A stretch of 64,000 nt of DNA from Halogeometricum rufum (GTDB lineage Archaea > Halobacteriota > Halobacteria > Halobacteriales > Haloferacaceae): the NCBI RefSeq assembly GCF_900112175.1, contig NZ_FOYT01000004.1:124001-188000 (forward strand), written 5' to 3'. A program made the translations under genes and the position numbers. Each line of letters starts with the position of its first letter. Within the stretch, counting starts at the first letter, position 1. Below, piece by piece: positions 27,954 to 36,800 of the stretch. The notes beneath the pieces were generated by a model. It was not told where the DNA came from. It saw nothing but the letters and a program-made list of their open reading frames with translations, and searched no databases.

Positions 27954-28014
27954 CGTTCCGGTCGAATAGCGCCGAGTGGCGGGGTCGAACGGCCGGTATC
28001 TCCGCGGCGAGCGG

Positions 28015-29433
28015 TCACTCCCGCGGGGGGTCCGACGGGATGGTGACGGAAAGCACCCAGTCGTCCGGCGTCCGGCGTTCGACCGAGAGGTCCTCGAACG
28101 CGTCCGGTTCGCAGTCGAGGAGGGCCGCGAGGTACTCCCTGATGGGCGAGGGGTCCCGGTCGCTGACGAGGGAGAACGTCGCACCGGACCGGAGCGTCGC
28201 GAGGTGGTCGGCGACGCGTTCTCGCCGTCGCTCCGGCGGGTCGCCCCGGATGTCCAGCGCGTCGTCCGGCGCGTCGACGTCCCACGCCGTCGCCGCCGCC
28301 GTCCCGACTGCGTCGGCGAGTTCGCGCATGGACTCGTGCGGTGCGCCCGGAACCGGCGTCTCCTGCAGAGCGGGCGTGAACGGGATGTCGGCCAGAAGCG
28401 GCGCCGACAGCGTCTCCGTCGGCGACCCGTCGGGGAACAGGTCGTGGCTGTCGCCGCAGGAGGGGCAGGCGAACGTCCCCATGTTGACGACCACGCCGAG
28501 GACGGGGACGTCGTTGTCGCGGAACAGTTCGACGCTGCGGGCGGTGTCCTCCAGACTCGCCGGGAACGGCGTGGTGACGACGACGACGCCGTCCACCGGC
28601 ACCTCCTGCAACGTCGTCAGCACCACGTCGCCGGTGCCCGGCGGGAGGTCGACCACCAGCGTGTCGTCTGCGTTCCACGCGGTGTCCTCGTACAGTTCCG
28701 TCAGCGCGTCGTGCGCCATCGCCCCGCGCCACGCGAGGGGCGCGCCGGACTCCATCAGGCCGACGCTCATCACGTCCAGGTCGACGTCGTCGCCCGACGC
28801 GACGACCGGGAGGGGACTGCCGTCGTCGGCGGAGCGGACGGGGCCGTCCACGTCCAACAGCGTCGGGACGTTCGGGCCGTGGATGTCGGCGTCGAACAGG
28901 CCCGTCGACCGGTCGGCCGCCAGTCCGCAGGCGAGTCCGGTCGCGACGGTCGACTTGCCGACGCCCCCCTTCGCACTCGCGACGGCGACGACGGTGTCGA
29001 AGCCGTGGACGCCTGTCGTCCGGTCGTCAGCGGACGGGGCGACGGGTTCGACGTGGACGCTCTCGACGCCCGGCACGTCGCGGACGGCCCGCATCATGGC
29101 GCGCATCACGCCCTTCGCGTTCGCGTCGTCGAACTCGGCCACCGCCGCGCCGACGGTCACGGCGTCGTCCTCGACTGCGATGGACTCGACCAGTCCGGCC
29201 TCGAACACGGTCACGTCCGCGTCGGGGTCTCTGACGGTCCGCAGGGCGGCTTCGACGCGGTCTTCGAGCGAGTCGTCTCCGCCGCCCGTCTCCGGCGTCT
29301 CGGGCGGCCGGCGGTCTTCGGTCGCCGCCTCGATGCCGTCGGGTGTCGTGCTGTCGGCTCTCGTGCTGTCGTCGGCGCTCGTGCTGTCGTCGGCGCTCGT
29401 GCTGTCGTCGGCGCTCGTGCTGTCGTCGGTCAT
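28015..29433 (-). CDS. Mrp/ApbC-family Fe-S carrier ATPase fused to DUF59 and DUF2249
   Basis: A 472-residue three-domain protein. Residues 1-50 are a repetitive Asp/Ser/Thr tail. About 52-125 is a DUF59/MIP18-like domain (LEDRVEAALRTVRDPD). Then comes the Mrp P-loop ATPase with the deviant Walker A KGGVGKST and Mrp CxxC (FACPSCGDSHDLFP), which in this family holds a transferable 4Fe-4S cluster. The last 80 residues (LDIRGDPPERR..) match the DUF2249/TusA-like pattern, rarely fused to Mrp. As last gene of the nitrate reductase operon (2-base gap) it probably matures NarG/NarH clusters. Confidence 0.85.
   Translation of the reverse strand: MTDDSTSADDSTSADDSTSADDSTRADSTTPDGIEAATEDRRPPETPETGGGDDSLEDRVEAALRTVRDPDADVTVFEAGLVESIAVEDDAVTVGAAVAEFDDANAKGVMRAMMRAVRDVPGVESVHVEPVAPSADDRTTGVHGFDTVVAVASAKGGVGKSTVATGLACGLAADRSTGLFDADIHGPNVPTLLDVDGPVRSADDGSPLPVVASGDDVDLDVMSVGLMESGAPLAWRGAMAHDALTELYEDTAWNADDTLVVDLPPGTGDVVLTTLQEVPVDGVVVVTTPFPASLEDTARSVELFRDNDVPVLGVVVNMGTFACPSCGDSHDLFPDGSPTETLSAPLLADIPFTPALQETPVPGAPHESMRELADAVGTAAATAWDVDAPDDALDIRGDPPERRRERVADHLATLRSGATFSLVSDRDPSPIREYLAALLDCEPDAFEDLSVERRTPDDWVLSVTIPSDPPRE
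29366..29419 (-). repeat. Three exact 18-base tandem repeats in the Mrp N-terminus
   Basis: Three perfect copies of CTGTCGTCGGCGCTCGTG, with partial copies on both sides, encode a repeating DDSTSA hexapeptide on the minus strand. The unit keeps the frame, so copy number can change without disrupting the gene. Confidence 0.9.
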
Positions 29434-29435
29434 TG

Positions 29436-30269
29436 TTAGAGGTCGGGCGTTCGGTTCAGGTCGTCTTCGCCCGGGAGCGTCCGGTCGCTCTCGTCCAGCG
29501 CGCCGCTGAACTGTCGGCGGAAGCTCCCGGCGTCCACGTCGCGAGCGCGGACCGCAGTCTCGCGGACGATGCTGCTCTCGTCTTCGGCGGCGAGTCGTTC
29601 GAGTTCGGCGTGTGCCCGGTCGGCGTCGATTCCACCGAGCAGGTGGGCGGCCCACTCGCGGACCCGTTCGCTGGGGTCGTCGGTCAGTTCCAGCAGGTCC
29701 GAGAGCGCGTCTTCGCCGCGGCGTTTGAACGTCGAGATGGCCGCGTTCCGGCGGACCGCGTGGTGGTCGTCTCCGAGTGCGTCGGCGATTCGGTCGGCGT
29801 GCGCGCACCGGTCCAGTCGGTCGAGTGCGACGACGGCCTCCGCGCGGACCCACGGGTTCTCGTCGTCCGCGGCTACCCGGGCCGTCTCCTCGGCCGCCGC
29901 CCCGCCGAGTTTGGCGAGCGATTCGACCGCGAACTGCCGCACGTCGGCGTCGGCGTCGGTGGCCGCCGCGCGACAGAGGCCGCGGACGACGGCGTCCGTC
30001 CGGTCGCGTTCCGAGAGCGCCAACGCGGCGCGACGACGCGCGACGGCGTCGTCGTCCGCGAGCGTCGACAGCAGGTCGGCCACCGCCTCGTCCTCGACCG
30101 GTTCCGTGTCGCTCGCGGCGAGTTCGGCCAGCGACGCCTCGCCGATGGTCACGTCGCGGTCCACCTCGATGTCCGCCAGCCCCTCGGGGTCCGCGTCGAA
30201 CCCGGGGCTGTTCTCGGGGTGGAGTTGCGGGTCCGGCGGGCCGTCGGTCGCCTCCTCCTCGTCTCTCAC
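29436..30269 (-). CDS. HEAT-repeat protein of the nitrate reductase operon
   Basis: A 277-residue acidic protein built mainly of HEAT/PBS-lyase-type helical repeats, such as VRQFAVESLAKLGGAAAEETARVAADDENPWVRAEAVVALDRLD and VREWAAHLLGGI (fragments given by their conserved V-R-x-x-A pattern). It is cytoplasmic: no signal or membrane segment. HEAT proteins are scaffolds, so a role in assembling or chaperoning the nitrate reductase is likely from its position between the NarJ-type genes and the Mrp carrier. It overlaps the upstream gene by 4 bases. Confidence 0.8.
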   Translation of the reverse strand: MRDEEEATDGPPDPQLHPENSPGFDADPEGLADIEVDRDVTIGEASLAELAASDTEPVEDEAVADLLSTLADDDAVARRRAALALSERDRTDAVVRGLCRAAATDADADVRQFAVESLAKLGGAAAEETARVAADDENPWVRAEAVVALDRLDRCAHADRIADALGDDHHAVRRNAAISTFKRRGEDALSDLLELTDDPSERVREWAAHLLGGIDADRAHAELERLAAEDESSIVRETAVRARDVDAGSFRRQFSGALDESDRTLPGEDDLNRTPDL

Positions 30270-31168
30270 GCCGCCTCACCTCCCGGCGCGAGGAGGACCA
30301 GCGCAATCAGGACCGAGAGCGCCTGCGGGGGCGTCGCCGGGACGCCCGCGGCGAGGAGCAGTCCGGCGCCGCACGCGCGGTCGTATCGGCCGCGACGGAG
30401 CGTCGCCGCCAGCGCCGCGGTACCGCCGGCGGCGGCGAGGACGACCAGCGCCACGGGTGCGTCGACGACGCCGCCGCCGACGAGTAGCACCGCGCCGGCG
30501 ACGTACGGGAGCGACGTGACGACGGCGAACGACAGGCCGCCGGCGACGACGCCGACGGCCAGACTCGACCCGTCGGTGCCGATGACGAAGGGTGCGAGGC
30601 CGACGCCGAGGAGCGCCGCGCTGGACCCCAGCGGACGGAGCGTCGCGGGTGCGACGCCCGCCGTCGCCGCCAGCGACGCCAGAACGGCGGCGACGAGGAC
30701 CCCGGCGACGGCCGCGTACCGCGCCAGCATCGGGTGTCCCGAGCGCGCCGACCGGTCGTCGCGCCGCGCGCCGACGGCGAGGGAACCGACGGCGGACGCG
30801 CCGCCGCAGACGACGCCGGCCGTCGCGGGATACCACGCGCCCGGGGCGAGGGCGACCAGTCCGAACCCCCCGGCGAAGGCGAGTCCGACCCGCTGGACCG
30901 GCCGGTCGACGACGGACGCGAGGAGCAGTCCGGCGAGGGCGGGACCGACGACGGCGAACGGGAGCAACGGCGCGGCGAGTTCGGTGAGCGGACCGGGGAG
31001 CGACCCCGGCGCGTTGTGAGCGACCCGGTAGGCCGTCGCGGCGGCCATCGGGACGAACGCGAGCGCTCCGGCGATGAGGCGGGCGGAGACGGGCGACCGA
31101 CCGGAGAGCGACGCCGCCGTCGCGCCCGCGTCGGTCGCCAGCACCTCCGCGACGCGCCGACCGCTCAT
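30266..31168 (-). CDS. Polytopic membrane protein of the nitrate reductase operon
   Basis: A 300-residue Ala/Gly/Val-rich protein with about eight to ten hydrophobic segments across its length and short loops, ending in LSVLIALVLLAPGGEAA. I recognise no transporter or cofactor motif and see no conserved histidine pattern for haem. It overlaps NarJ upstream and the HEAT gene downstream by 4 bases each, so it is made with the nitrate reductase. Nitrate or nitrite transport, or a membrane assembly role, are guesses only. Confidence 0.7.
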   Translation of the reverse strand: MSGRRVAEVLATDAGATAASLSGRSPVSARLIAGALAFVPMAAATAYRVAHNAPGSLPGPLTELAAPLLPFAVVGPALAGLLLASVVDRPVQRVGLAFAGGFGLVALAPGAWYPATAGVVCGGASAVGSLAVGARRDDRSARSGHPMLARYAAVAGVLVAAVLASLAATAGVAPATLRPLGSSAALLGVGLAPFVIGTDGSSLAVGVVAGGLSFAVVTSLPYVAGAVLLVGGGVVDAPVALVVLAAAGGTAALAATLRRGRYDRACGAGLLLAAGVPATPPQALSVLIALVLLAPGGEAA

Positions 31169-31956
31169 CCGCCGTCACCTCCCTCGAACCGCTCGGCGAG
31201 CGCCGTCTGGTCGGCGGCCACGAACCGGGCGAGGAACGCCGCGAGTTCGCCGTACAGGCCGGTTCCGGACTCCTCGGCCACCCGGTCGACGACGCCGTCG
31301 GCGACGACGCGGAGGTGCCTGTCGTGGAAGTCGAGACGGGCGCGCCCCGCGCCGGACGACCCGTCGGCCTCGCGCCGCGAGAGGTAACCCGCGAACTCCA
31401 GTTGGTAAGGCAGGTAGTCGTGGTTGTCGCGGGCGGATTGGTCGATTCCCAGCCCGAAGTACTCGTACGCCCGCGCCAGGTCGAGGTTCACGTCGTTCCA
31501 CGAGGCGTCCGGGCGGTACGACGACCCGTACAGCGACACGGGCGGCCCCTCGCTGTCGAGGGAGCCGTCGGTCCGGTCCGTGTACTCCGCGTAGCCGACG
31601 GTGAACAGGTCGTTGAAGCGCGCGCACAGCGTCTCGTGGTCGTCCGCGACGGTGAGGTCCGGCGGGTCGACGGCCAGTCCGCTCGCCGCGACCAGTTCGC
31701 GGCAGGTCCGGTGGACCTCGCCGGCGTCGAGTCGCGCGTACAGCGCCTCGTCGGGTTCGTCGAACAGCGTCGCCAGGAGGGCGTAGACGCCGCTCCGGGC
31801 GGCCGCCTCGCCGTCGAGACGCTCCGGGTCCACCGCGTCCGCGGCGTCTGCGGCGACCCCGTTCGCGTCGTTCGCGCCAACCGCGTCGGCTGTGTCGTTC
31901 GCGGGGGCCGCGTCGTCGACTTCGGCGCTTCCGGCCGTGTCGGTGGGTTCGGTCAT
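31165..31956 (-). CDS. narJ: TorD/NarJ-family molybdoenzyme chaperone
   Basis: A 263-residue cytoplasmic protein. After an Ala/Asp-rich extension of about 45 residues comes the helical TorD/DmsD/NarJ domain: RSGVYALLATLFDEPDEALY, FNDLFTVGYAEY and YEYFGLGIDQSARDNHDYLPYQLEFAGYL (conserved D-H in RDNHDYLP). The family holds the apo catalytic subunit until Mo-bis-MGD and Fe-S clusters are inserted and proofreads Tat export. It lies one base after the haem subunit gene and overlaps the next by 4 bases. Confidence 0.85.
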   Translation of the reverse strand: MTEPTDTAGSAEVDDAAPANDTADAVGANDANGVAADAADAVDPERLDGEAAARSGVYALLATLFDEPDEALYARLDAGEVHRTCRELVAASGLAVDPPDLTVADDHETLCARFNDLFTVGYAEYTDRTDGSLDSEGPPVSLYGSSYRPDASWNDVNLDLARAYEYFGLGIDQSARDNHDYLPYQLEFAGYLSRREADGSSGAGRARLDFHDRHLRVVADGVVDRVAEESGTGLYGELAAFLARFVAADQTALAERFEGGDGG

Positions 31957-31957
31957 C

Positions 31958-32803
31958 TCAGGACCCCCGGACCGCCTGTATCGTCACGAGTGCGGTGCCG
32001 GCGATGGCGAGGCCCGCGATGGTCCAGAGGATGGACTCGTAGGGCGGCCCCTGCGGACCGGGGCCGAGCGGGAAGTGGTACCACTCGCTGACCGCCTTCG
32101 TGCCCGAGCGCTCCATGTTCGACCCGTTCCAGACGGCGAACGCCACGTCCACGTCGTGGTCGACGGCGAGCGTCGTCCGGTTGGTCGCGTCGGTGGCGAC
32201 GCCGCGCGAGACGACCATCGTCCACCGGCCGTCGTCGTACGTCGCCGTGGTGTTCACCGACGACGACTCGAACCGCGTGGTCGTCCCCGGCCCCCCGGCG
32301 AGGAGTTCCTGCGTCTTCCCGCCGGCGTGCCAGTACCAGACGTTCACGAGGTTGCGCGTGCTGCCCATGGAGATGGGCGGTCTGGCCGTTGTGTTCACGG
32401 GAAGTTGCACCGCCGCGGCGTCCTGGAACTCGCGCGGGGTGGAGGCGTTCCGGTCGGCGGTGCCGTCGGCCCACGACAGCCGGAGGTAGAACCGGCTCTC
32501 GGTCCGCGCCGACTGGACGCGGAGCGACTCGACGGACGTGTCGCTGGCGTTGGGAAGGCCGCTGGGCGCACTCGTCAGCGGCACTTCGACCGGCGGCACC
32601 GTGTCCCACGCCTCGCCCGTCGGTCGCTGCGGGTTCTCGGCGGCCGACACCTCCTCGACCGGAATCTGGTTCGCGGGGCGCGCCGACACCGTCGCCGGGC
32701 CGAGGAGCGCCGTCGCCACGACCAGACAGGCGGCGGCGACTGCCCACGCCGCGACGCGTCGGTCCGGTGAGTCCGGCGGCCCGTCGCTCGGCTCACTCGT
32801 CAT
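31958..32803 (-). CDS. Haem-binding gamma subunit, ethylbenzene dehydrogenase/DMSO reductase type II class
   Basis: A 281-residue protein with an N-terminal signal/anchor helix (VAAWAVAAACLVVATALLG), an exported beta-rich domain and a C-terminal membrane helix (ILWTIAGLAIAGTALVTIQ). The outer domain has the pattern of EbdC/DdhC/SerC gamma subunits: VPPVEVPLTSAPSG, RFYLRLSWADGTADR, FQDAAAVQLP, MGSTRNLVNVWYWHAG. Those bind one haem b through Met and Lys or His axial ligands. It probably passes electrons to NarH in place of NarI. Its start overlaps NarH by 11 bases. Confidence 0.8.
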   Translation of the reverse strand: MTSEPSDGPPDSPDRRVAAWAVAAACLVVATALLGPATVSARPANQIPVEEVSAAENPQRPTGEAWDTVPPVEVPLTSAPSGLPNASDTSVESLRVQSARTESRFYLRLSWADGTADRNASTPREFQDAAAVQLPVNTTARPPISMGSTRNLVNVWYWHAGGKTQELLAGGPGTTTRFESSSVNTTATYDDGRWTMVVSRGVATDATNRTTLAVDHDVDVAFAVWNGSNMERSGTKAVSEWYHFPLGPGPQGPPYESILWTIAGLAIAGTALVTIQAVRGS

Positions 32804-33869
32804 CGAAGACCTCCAGCCGGTACTTCCGCGCCGGATTCGTGTCGGTCAGCATGTCGAGCAGTTCGCTCTCCCCGCCGCGGTCCACCTTCTCGCGTTCCCG
32901 TTCGATGGTGTCGAGGGCGTCGTGGACCCCCTCGCCGAACAGTTCCTCGAGGTAGGTTCGGGGGATGCGGTCCACGTCCACCGTCTCGCCGTCCTCGGAG
33001 TGCTGCGGCGGCGCGAACGGCGGGATGTAGTAGACGTTCGGTTGCGTGCGGTACTCGGGGTGAAGCGGCAGGGCGACTTCGTACTCCTCGACGAGTTTGT
33101 GGATGGGTCCCTGCTCGTCGTCGAGGAACCCGACGAGTCGCAACTGCGGCGGACAGTCCTCCGCGCAGGCGGGCGCGAACGTCTCGCCCTCGGGGCCCTC
33201 GCCCTCGATGCGCGGGTAACAGAAGATGCACTTCTCGGACGTCTTCTTCGTCGCGTTGTAGTACACCTTCTTGTACGGACAGCCCTCGACGCAGTAGCGG
33301 TAGCCGCGACAGCGCTCCTGGTCGATGAGGACGATACCGTCCTCCTCGCGCTTGTAGATGGCCTTCCGCGGGCACGCCTCGACGCAGGAGGGGTGCGTGC
33401 AGTGGTTGCAGATTCGCGGGAGGTAGAAGTAGTAGGAGTTGGGGTACTCGCCCGCCCCCTGGTCCTCGTCCCAGTTCGGCCCCCACTCGGGGTCGCTCTG
33501 CGGTCGGAGTGGGCTGTCGCTGCCGTCGTACATCACCTCCTCGTGGTTGAACTCCCACGCGTCGCCGTAGTCCTCCTGCGACGGTATCTGTCCGGGTCGG
33601 CGTTCGCTGTGTTCGTCCGACTGCCATCCGCCGCCGGAGTTCTCCCAGTCGCGCGGGTAGCCCTCGCCGGGTTTCGTCTCGACGTTGTTCCAGTACATGT
33701 AGTCGCGGCCGCCGCCCTCCGTCCACAGCGACTTGCACGCGACCGTACACGTCTGGCAGCCGATACACTTGTTCAGGTCCATCACCATCGCCACCTGGTG
33801 GTCCACGCCGTCGGCGAGGGGAACCGTCTCGCCGTCGGTCTGCGCAGGCGGTCCGTCGTCGGTGCTCAT
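32793..33869 (-). CDS. narH: Respiratory nitrate reductase beta subunit (four-cluster ferredoxin)
   Basis: A 358-residue Fe-S protein with four cysteine clusters: CIGCQTCTVAC (35-45), CNHCTHPSCVEACP, CRGYRYCVEGCPYKK and CIFCYPRIEG..CAEDCP. In the third, Tyr stands where a cluster cysteine would be (Trp in E. coli NarH), so a 3Fe-4S plus three 4Fe-4S clusters are expected. It has no signal peptide and should be carried out with NarG by Tat. Its ATG overlaps the NarG stop. Confidence 0.92.
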   Translation of the reverse strand: MSTDDGPPAQTDGETVPLADGVDHQVAMVMDLNKCIGCQTCTVACKSLWTEGGGRDYMYWNNVETKPGEGYPRDWENSGGGWQSDEHSERRPGQIPSQEDYGDAWEFNHEEVMYDGSDSPLRPQSDPEWGPNWDEDQGAGEYPNSYYFYLPRICNHCTHPSCVEACPRKAIYKREEDGIVLIDQERCRGYRYCVEGCPYKKVYYNATKKTSEKCIFCYPRIEGEGPEGETFAPACAEDCPPQLRLVGFLDDEQGPIHKLVEEYEVALPLHPEYRTQPNVYYIPPFAPPQHSEDGETVDVDRIPRTYLEELFGEGVHDALDTIEREREKVDRGGESELLDMLTDTNPARKYRLEVFDDE

Positions 33870-36800
33870 CCGCCGTCACCTCCCGGCTTCCGCACGTCCA
33901 CGCGGACGTCGCTGTTGACCCCCGTCGGTCCCCAGTAGTTGGGGAAGAAGTACAGGTGTTCGCCGGTGTCTTCGGGGTACTGCACCAACTGCGTCGGTTT
34001 CATGTACATCGGGACGAGCGAGTTGAAGTTCGTGTCGTCGGGGAACTGGAACCGCTCCCACGCGAAGAACATCCGGGCGGTGCCGCGCTGACTGCTCGGA
34101 TAGAGTTTCGCCTGCAGTTCGACCGACGCGAGGTCGTTGAACACCTCGACGGTGTCGCCGTCCTCGATGCCCCGTTCCTCCGCGTCCTGCGGGTGGAGAT
34201 AGACGACCGGTTCGCCGCGTTGCAGGCGGAGCATCTTCTCGCTGTCGCGCCACGTCGAGTGGATGGACCACCGGCCGTGCGGCGTGTTGTACTCCATCGG
34301 GTAGTCGCCGCCCGTGTTCGTCGGCCCCTCCTTGTGCGTGGGTAACTGCTCGCCGAGTTCGAGGAACCAGTCGTGGTCGATGTAGTACTGCTGGCGGCCC
34401 GTCACCGTCGGCCACGGGTTCTTGTCCTGCACGAAGTCCTTCCACGGCGCGTACGCCTCCCCCTCCTCGATGTCGGAGGTCCAGTGGTCGCCCGCTTCGA
34501 GCAGTCGTTTCGGCTGTTCGACGGTGTCGGCGAACGTTATCTGCTCGTCGGTGCCCTCGGGGTTCGACTCCGCGGAGTGTTCGAGGATATACTCGCAGGC
34601 CGCGCGGTCCTCGGCGAGTGCCCCCTCCTCGCCGGTGGCCCAGTCGCGGACGTAGTCGTCGTGAATCGACTGGAGGTCTATCTCGCGGTCGAACGTCCGG
34701 TCGGGGACGGGGTCGACGCCGCGTTCGGTGGCGACTTCCTGAATCTTCGCGGCGAGTTCGCGGAATATCTGCCAGTCCGTCTTCGACTCGCCCAGCGGTT
34801 CCACCGCGGGCGTGAACGGGTGGACGTACGTGTGCATGTCCGTCATCGACAGGTCGTGCTTCTCGTAGTGACTCGCCGTCGGCAGCACGATGTCGGAGTA
34901 CATCGCCGTCGAGTCCATGCGGAAGTTCACGTCCACCACGAGGTCGAGTTTCGGCCACAACTCCTCCTCGACGGCGACGTTGCCCTTCGCCTGGTTGAAG
35001 TAGTTCCCCCGCCAGACGAACATCGTCGTCGGGTCGGGGCGGGACCCGTCCTCGCGTTCGGCGGGGTAGACGGGCATCCACCCCTCGTCGATGGCCTCGC
35101 GTATCTTCGCGGCGGTGTCGGGGTCGGTGTTGTCGAGGATGCCGGCGTGGTAGTACGTCCACAGCGTCGTCGGCACGCCGCGGACGCTTCCCGTCGGGAA
35201 CGAGAGCGTCTTCCACCCGTGGAACGTCCATATCTTCTCCTGGCCGACGTAGTGGTCGAGGCCGGTCCCCTGCCGACCGAGGTTGCCCGTCAGCGTGACG
35301 AGCAGTTGGATGGCGCGGTTGCCGAGGTCGTTGTGATACCAGTCGTTGACCCCCTTGCCGTGGATTATCTTCGCGCGGTCGACGTCGGCGAACTCGCGGG
35401 CGACTCGCTGGTACGTCTCCCGGCCGACGCCCGTCGTCTCGTGGACCGTCTCGGGGTCGTACTCCGAGAGTTCCTCGCGGAGTTCGTTCCACACCGTCCG
35501 GACCTGCACCGGACCGTCCGTCGTCCGCACCGTCGTCTCCGCGTCGAGTCGCGGGTCGAAGTCGAGTTCGATGGACTTCGAGTAGTCCTTCTGGCCGTCG
35601 CGTTCGCCCAGCGACCCGGGCGCCTCGCGGAGGGTCCCCTCGGCGTCGAGCATCAGGAGCATCCACTCGGGACGGTCGGCGTCCGTGCTGACGGCGGGAA
35701 CGTCGCTCGCGCGGAGGAACTTGCCCGTGTCCTCGCGGACGAGGAGGGGCACGTCCGTCTGCTCCTTCAGGTGCGCCTCGTCGTACAGTTCCTCGCGAAC
35801 GATGGTCTGCGCCATCCCGAGAGCGAGGGCCGTGTCGGTGCCGGGGTCGGGACTCAGCCACTCGTCGGTGTGGATGGCCGTCTGCGAGTAGTCGGTGAAC
35901 ACGCCGACGCGTTTCGTCCCGTCGTAGCCCGCTTCGAGGAAGTACTTCGCGTCGGGGATGCGCGTGACGTTGATGTTCGACCCCCACGCGACGATGTAGT
36001 CGGCGTTGTACCAGTCGGCGCTCTCGGCGTTGTCCGTCTGCGTGCCCCACGTGATGGGTTGGCCCGGCGGCAGGTCGGAGTACCAGTCGTAGAAGGAGTG
36101 GCTGACTCCGCCGAGGAGGTTGACGAGGCGCGACCCGCCGGCGAACGAGACGGGACTCATCGCCGGAATCGGCGTGAAGCCGCTGATGGCGTCGTACCGG
36201 CCCGCCTGCACCTCCTCGACCACGTGTTCGGCTATCTCGGTGAGCGCGTCGTCCCACGAGATGCGCTGCCACTTCCCCTCGCCGCGTTCGCCGACGCGCT
36301 TGAGGGGGTGTTTGATTCGCTGTTCGGCGTTGACGTAGTCGGTGTAGCAGGCCCCCTTCTGGCACCCGCGCGGGTTCGGGTCCGGCACGGACTCGTCGAA
36401 GCGGGGGTAGTCGCCGGCCTGTTCCTCGCGCCACACCTGTCCGTTCTTCACGTAGACGTTCCACGAGCAACTGCCCGTGCAGTTGACGCTGTGCGTCGAC
36501 CGGGCGACCGAGTCCCAGTCCCACTGCTCGCGGTAGAGGTCCTCCCAGTCGCGATAGGGGTAGTCGCCGATGGGGTCGTCCACCGGTTGCAGGCCGTCCA
36601 TCGCGAACAGCGAGTCGTCCGACGCCGACGCGGACCCGACGCCGAGGACGGAGGCGAGTCCGACGCCCTTCAGGAACCCGCGGCGGGAGACGGGGACGTT
36701 GGTGCCCGCCGGGTCGCCGACGGCGGGGCCGTCCGCGGCCCCGTCTGTCGGTCGCCGGTCGTCGTCCATCCGCTGGCCGCCGTCCGTCCGGCGTTCCTCG

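Noticed and set aside
29340-29433. Possible CRISPR-like repeat array
   Set aside because: The 18-base repeats are directly adjacent without spacers and lie in frame in the Mrp N-terminus; coding tandem repeat.
33876-36524. 882-codon minus-strand frame
   Set aside because: Overlaps narG in another register and is Arg/Pro/His-rich; clearly a frame-shifted shadow.
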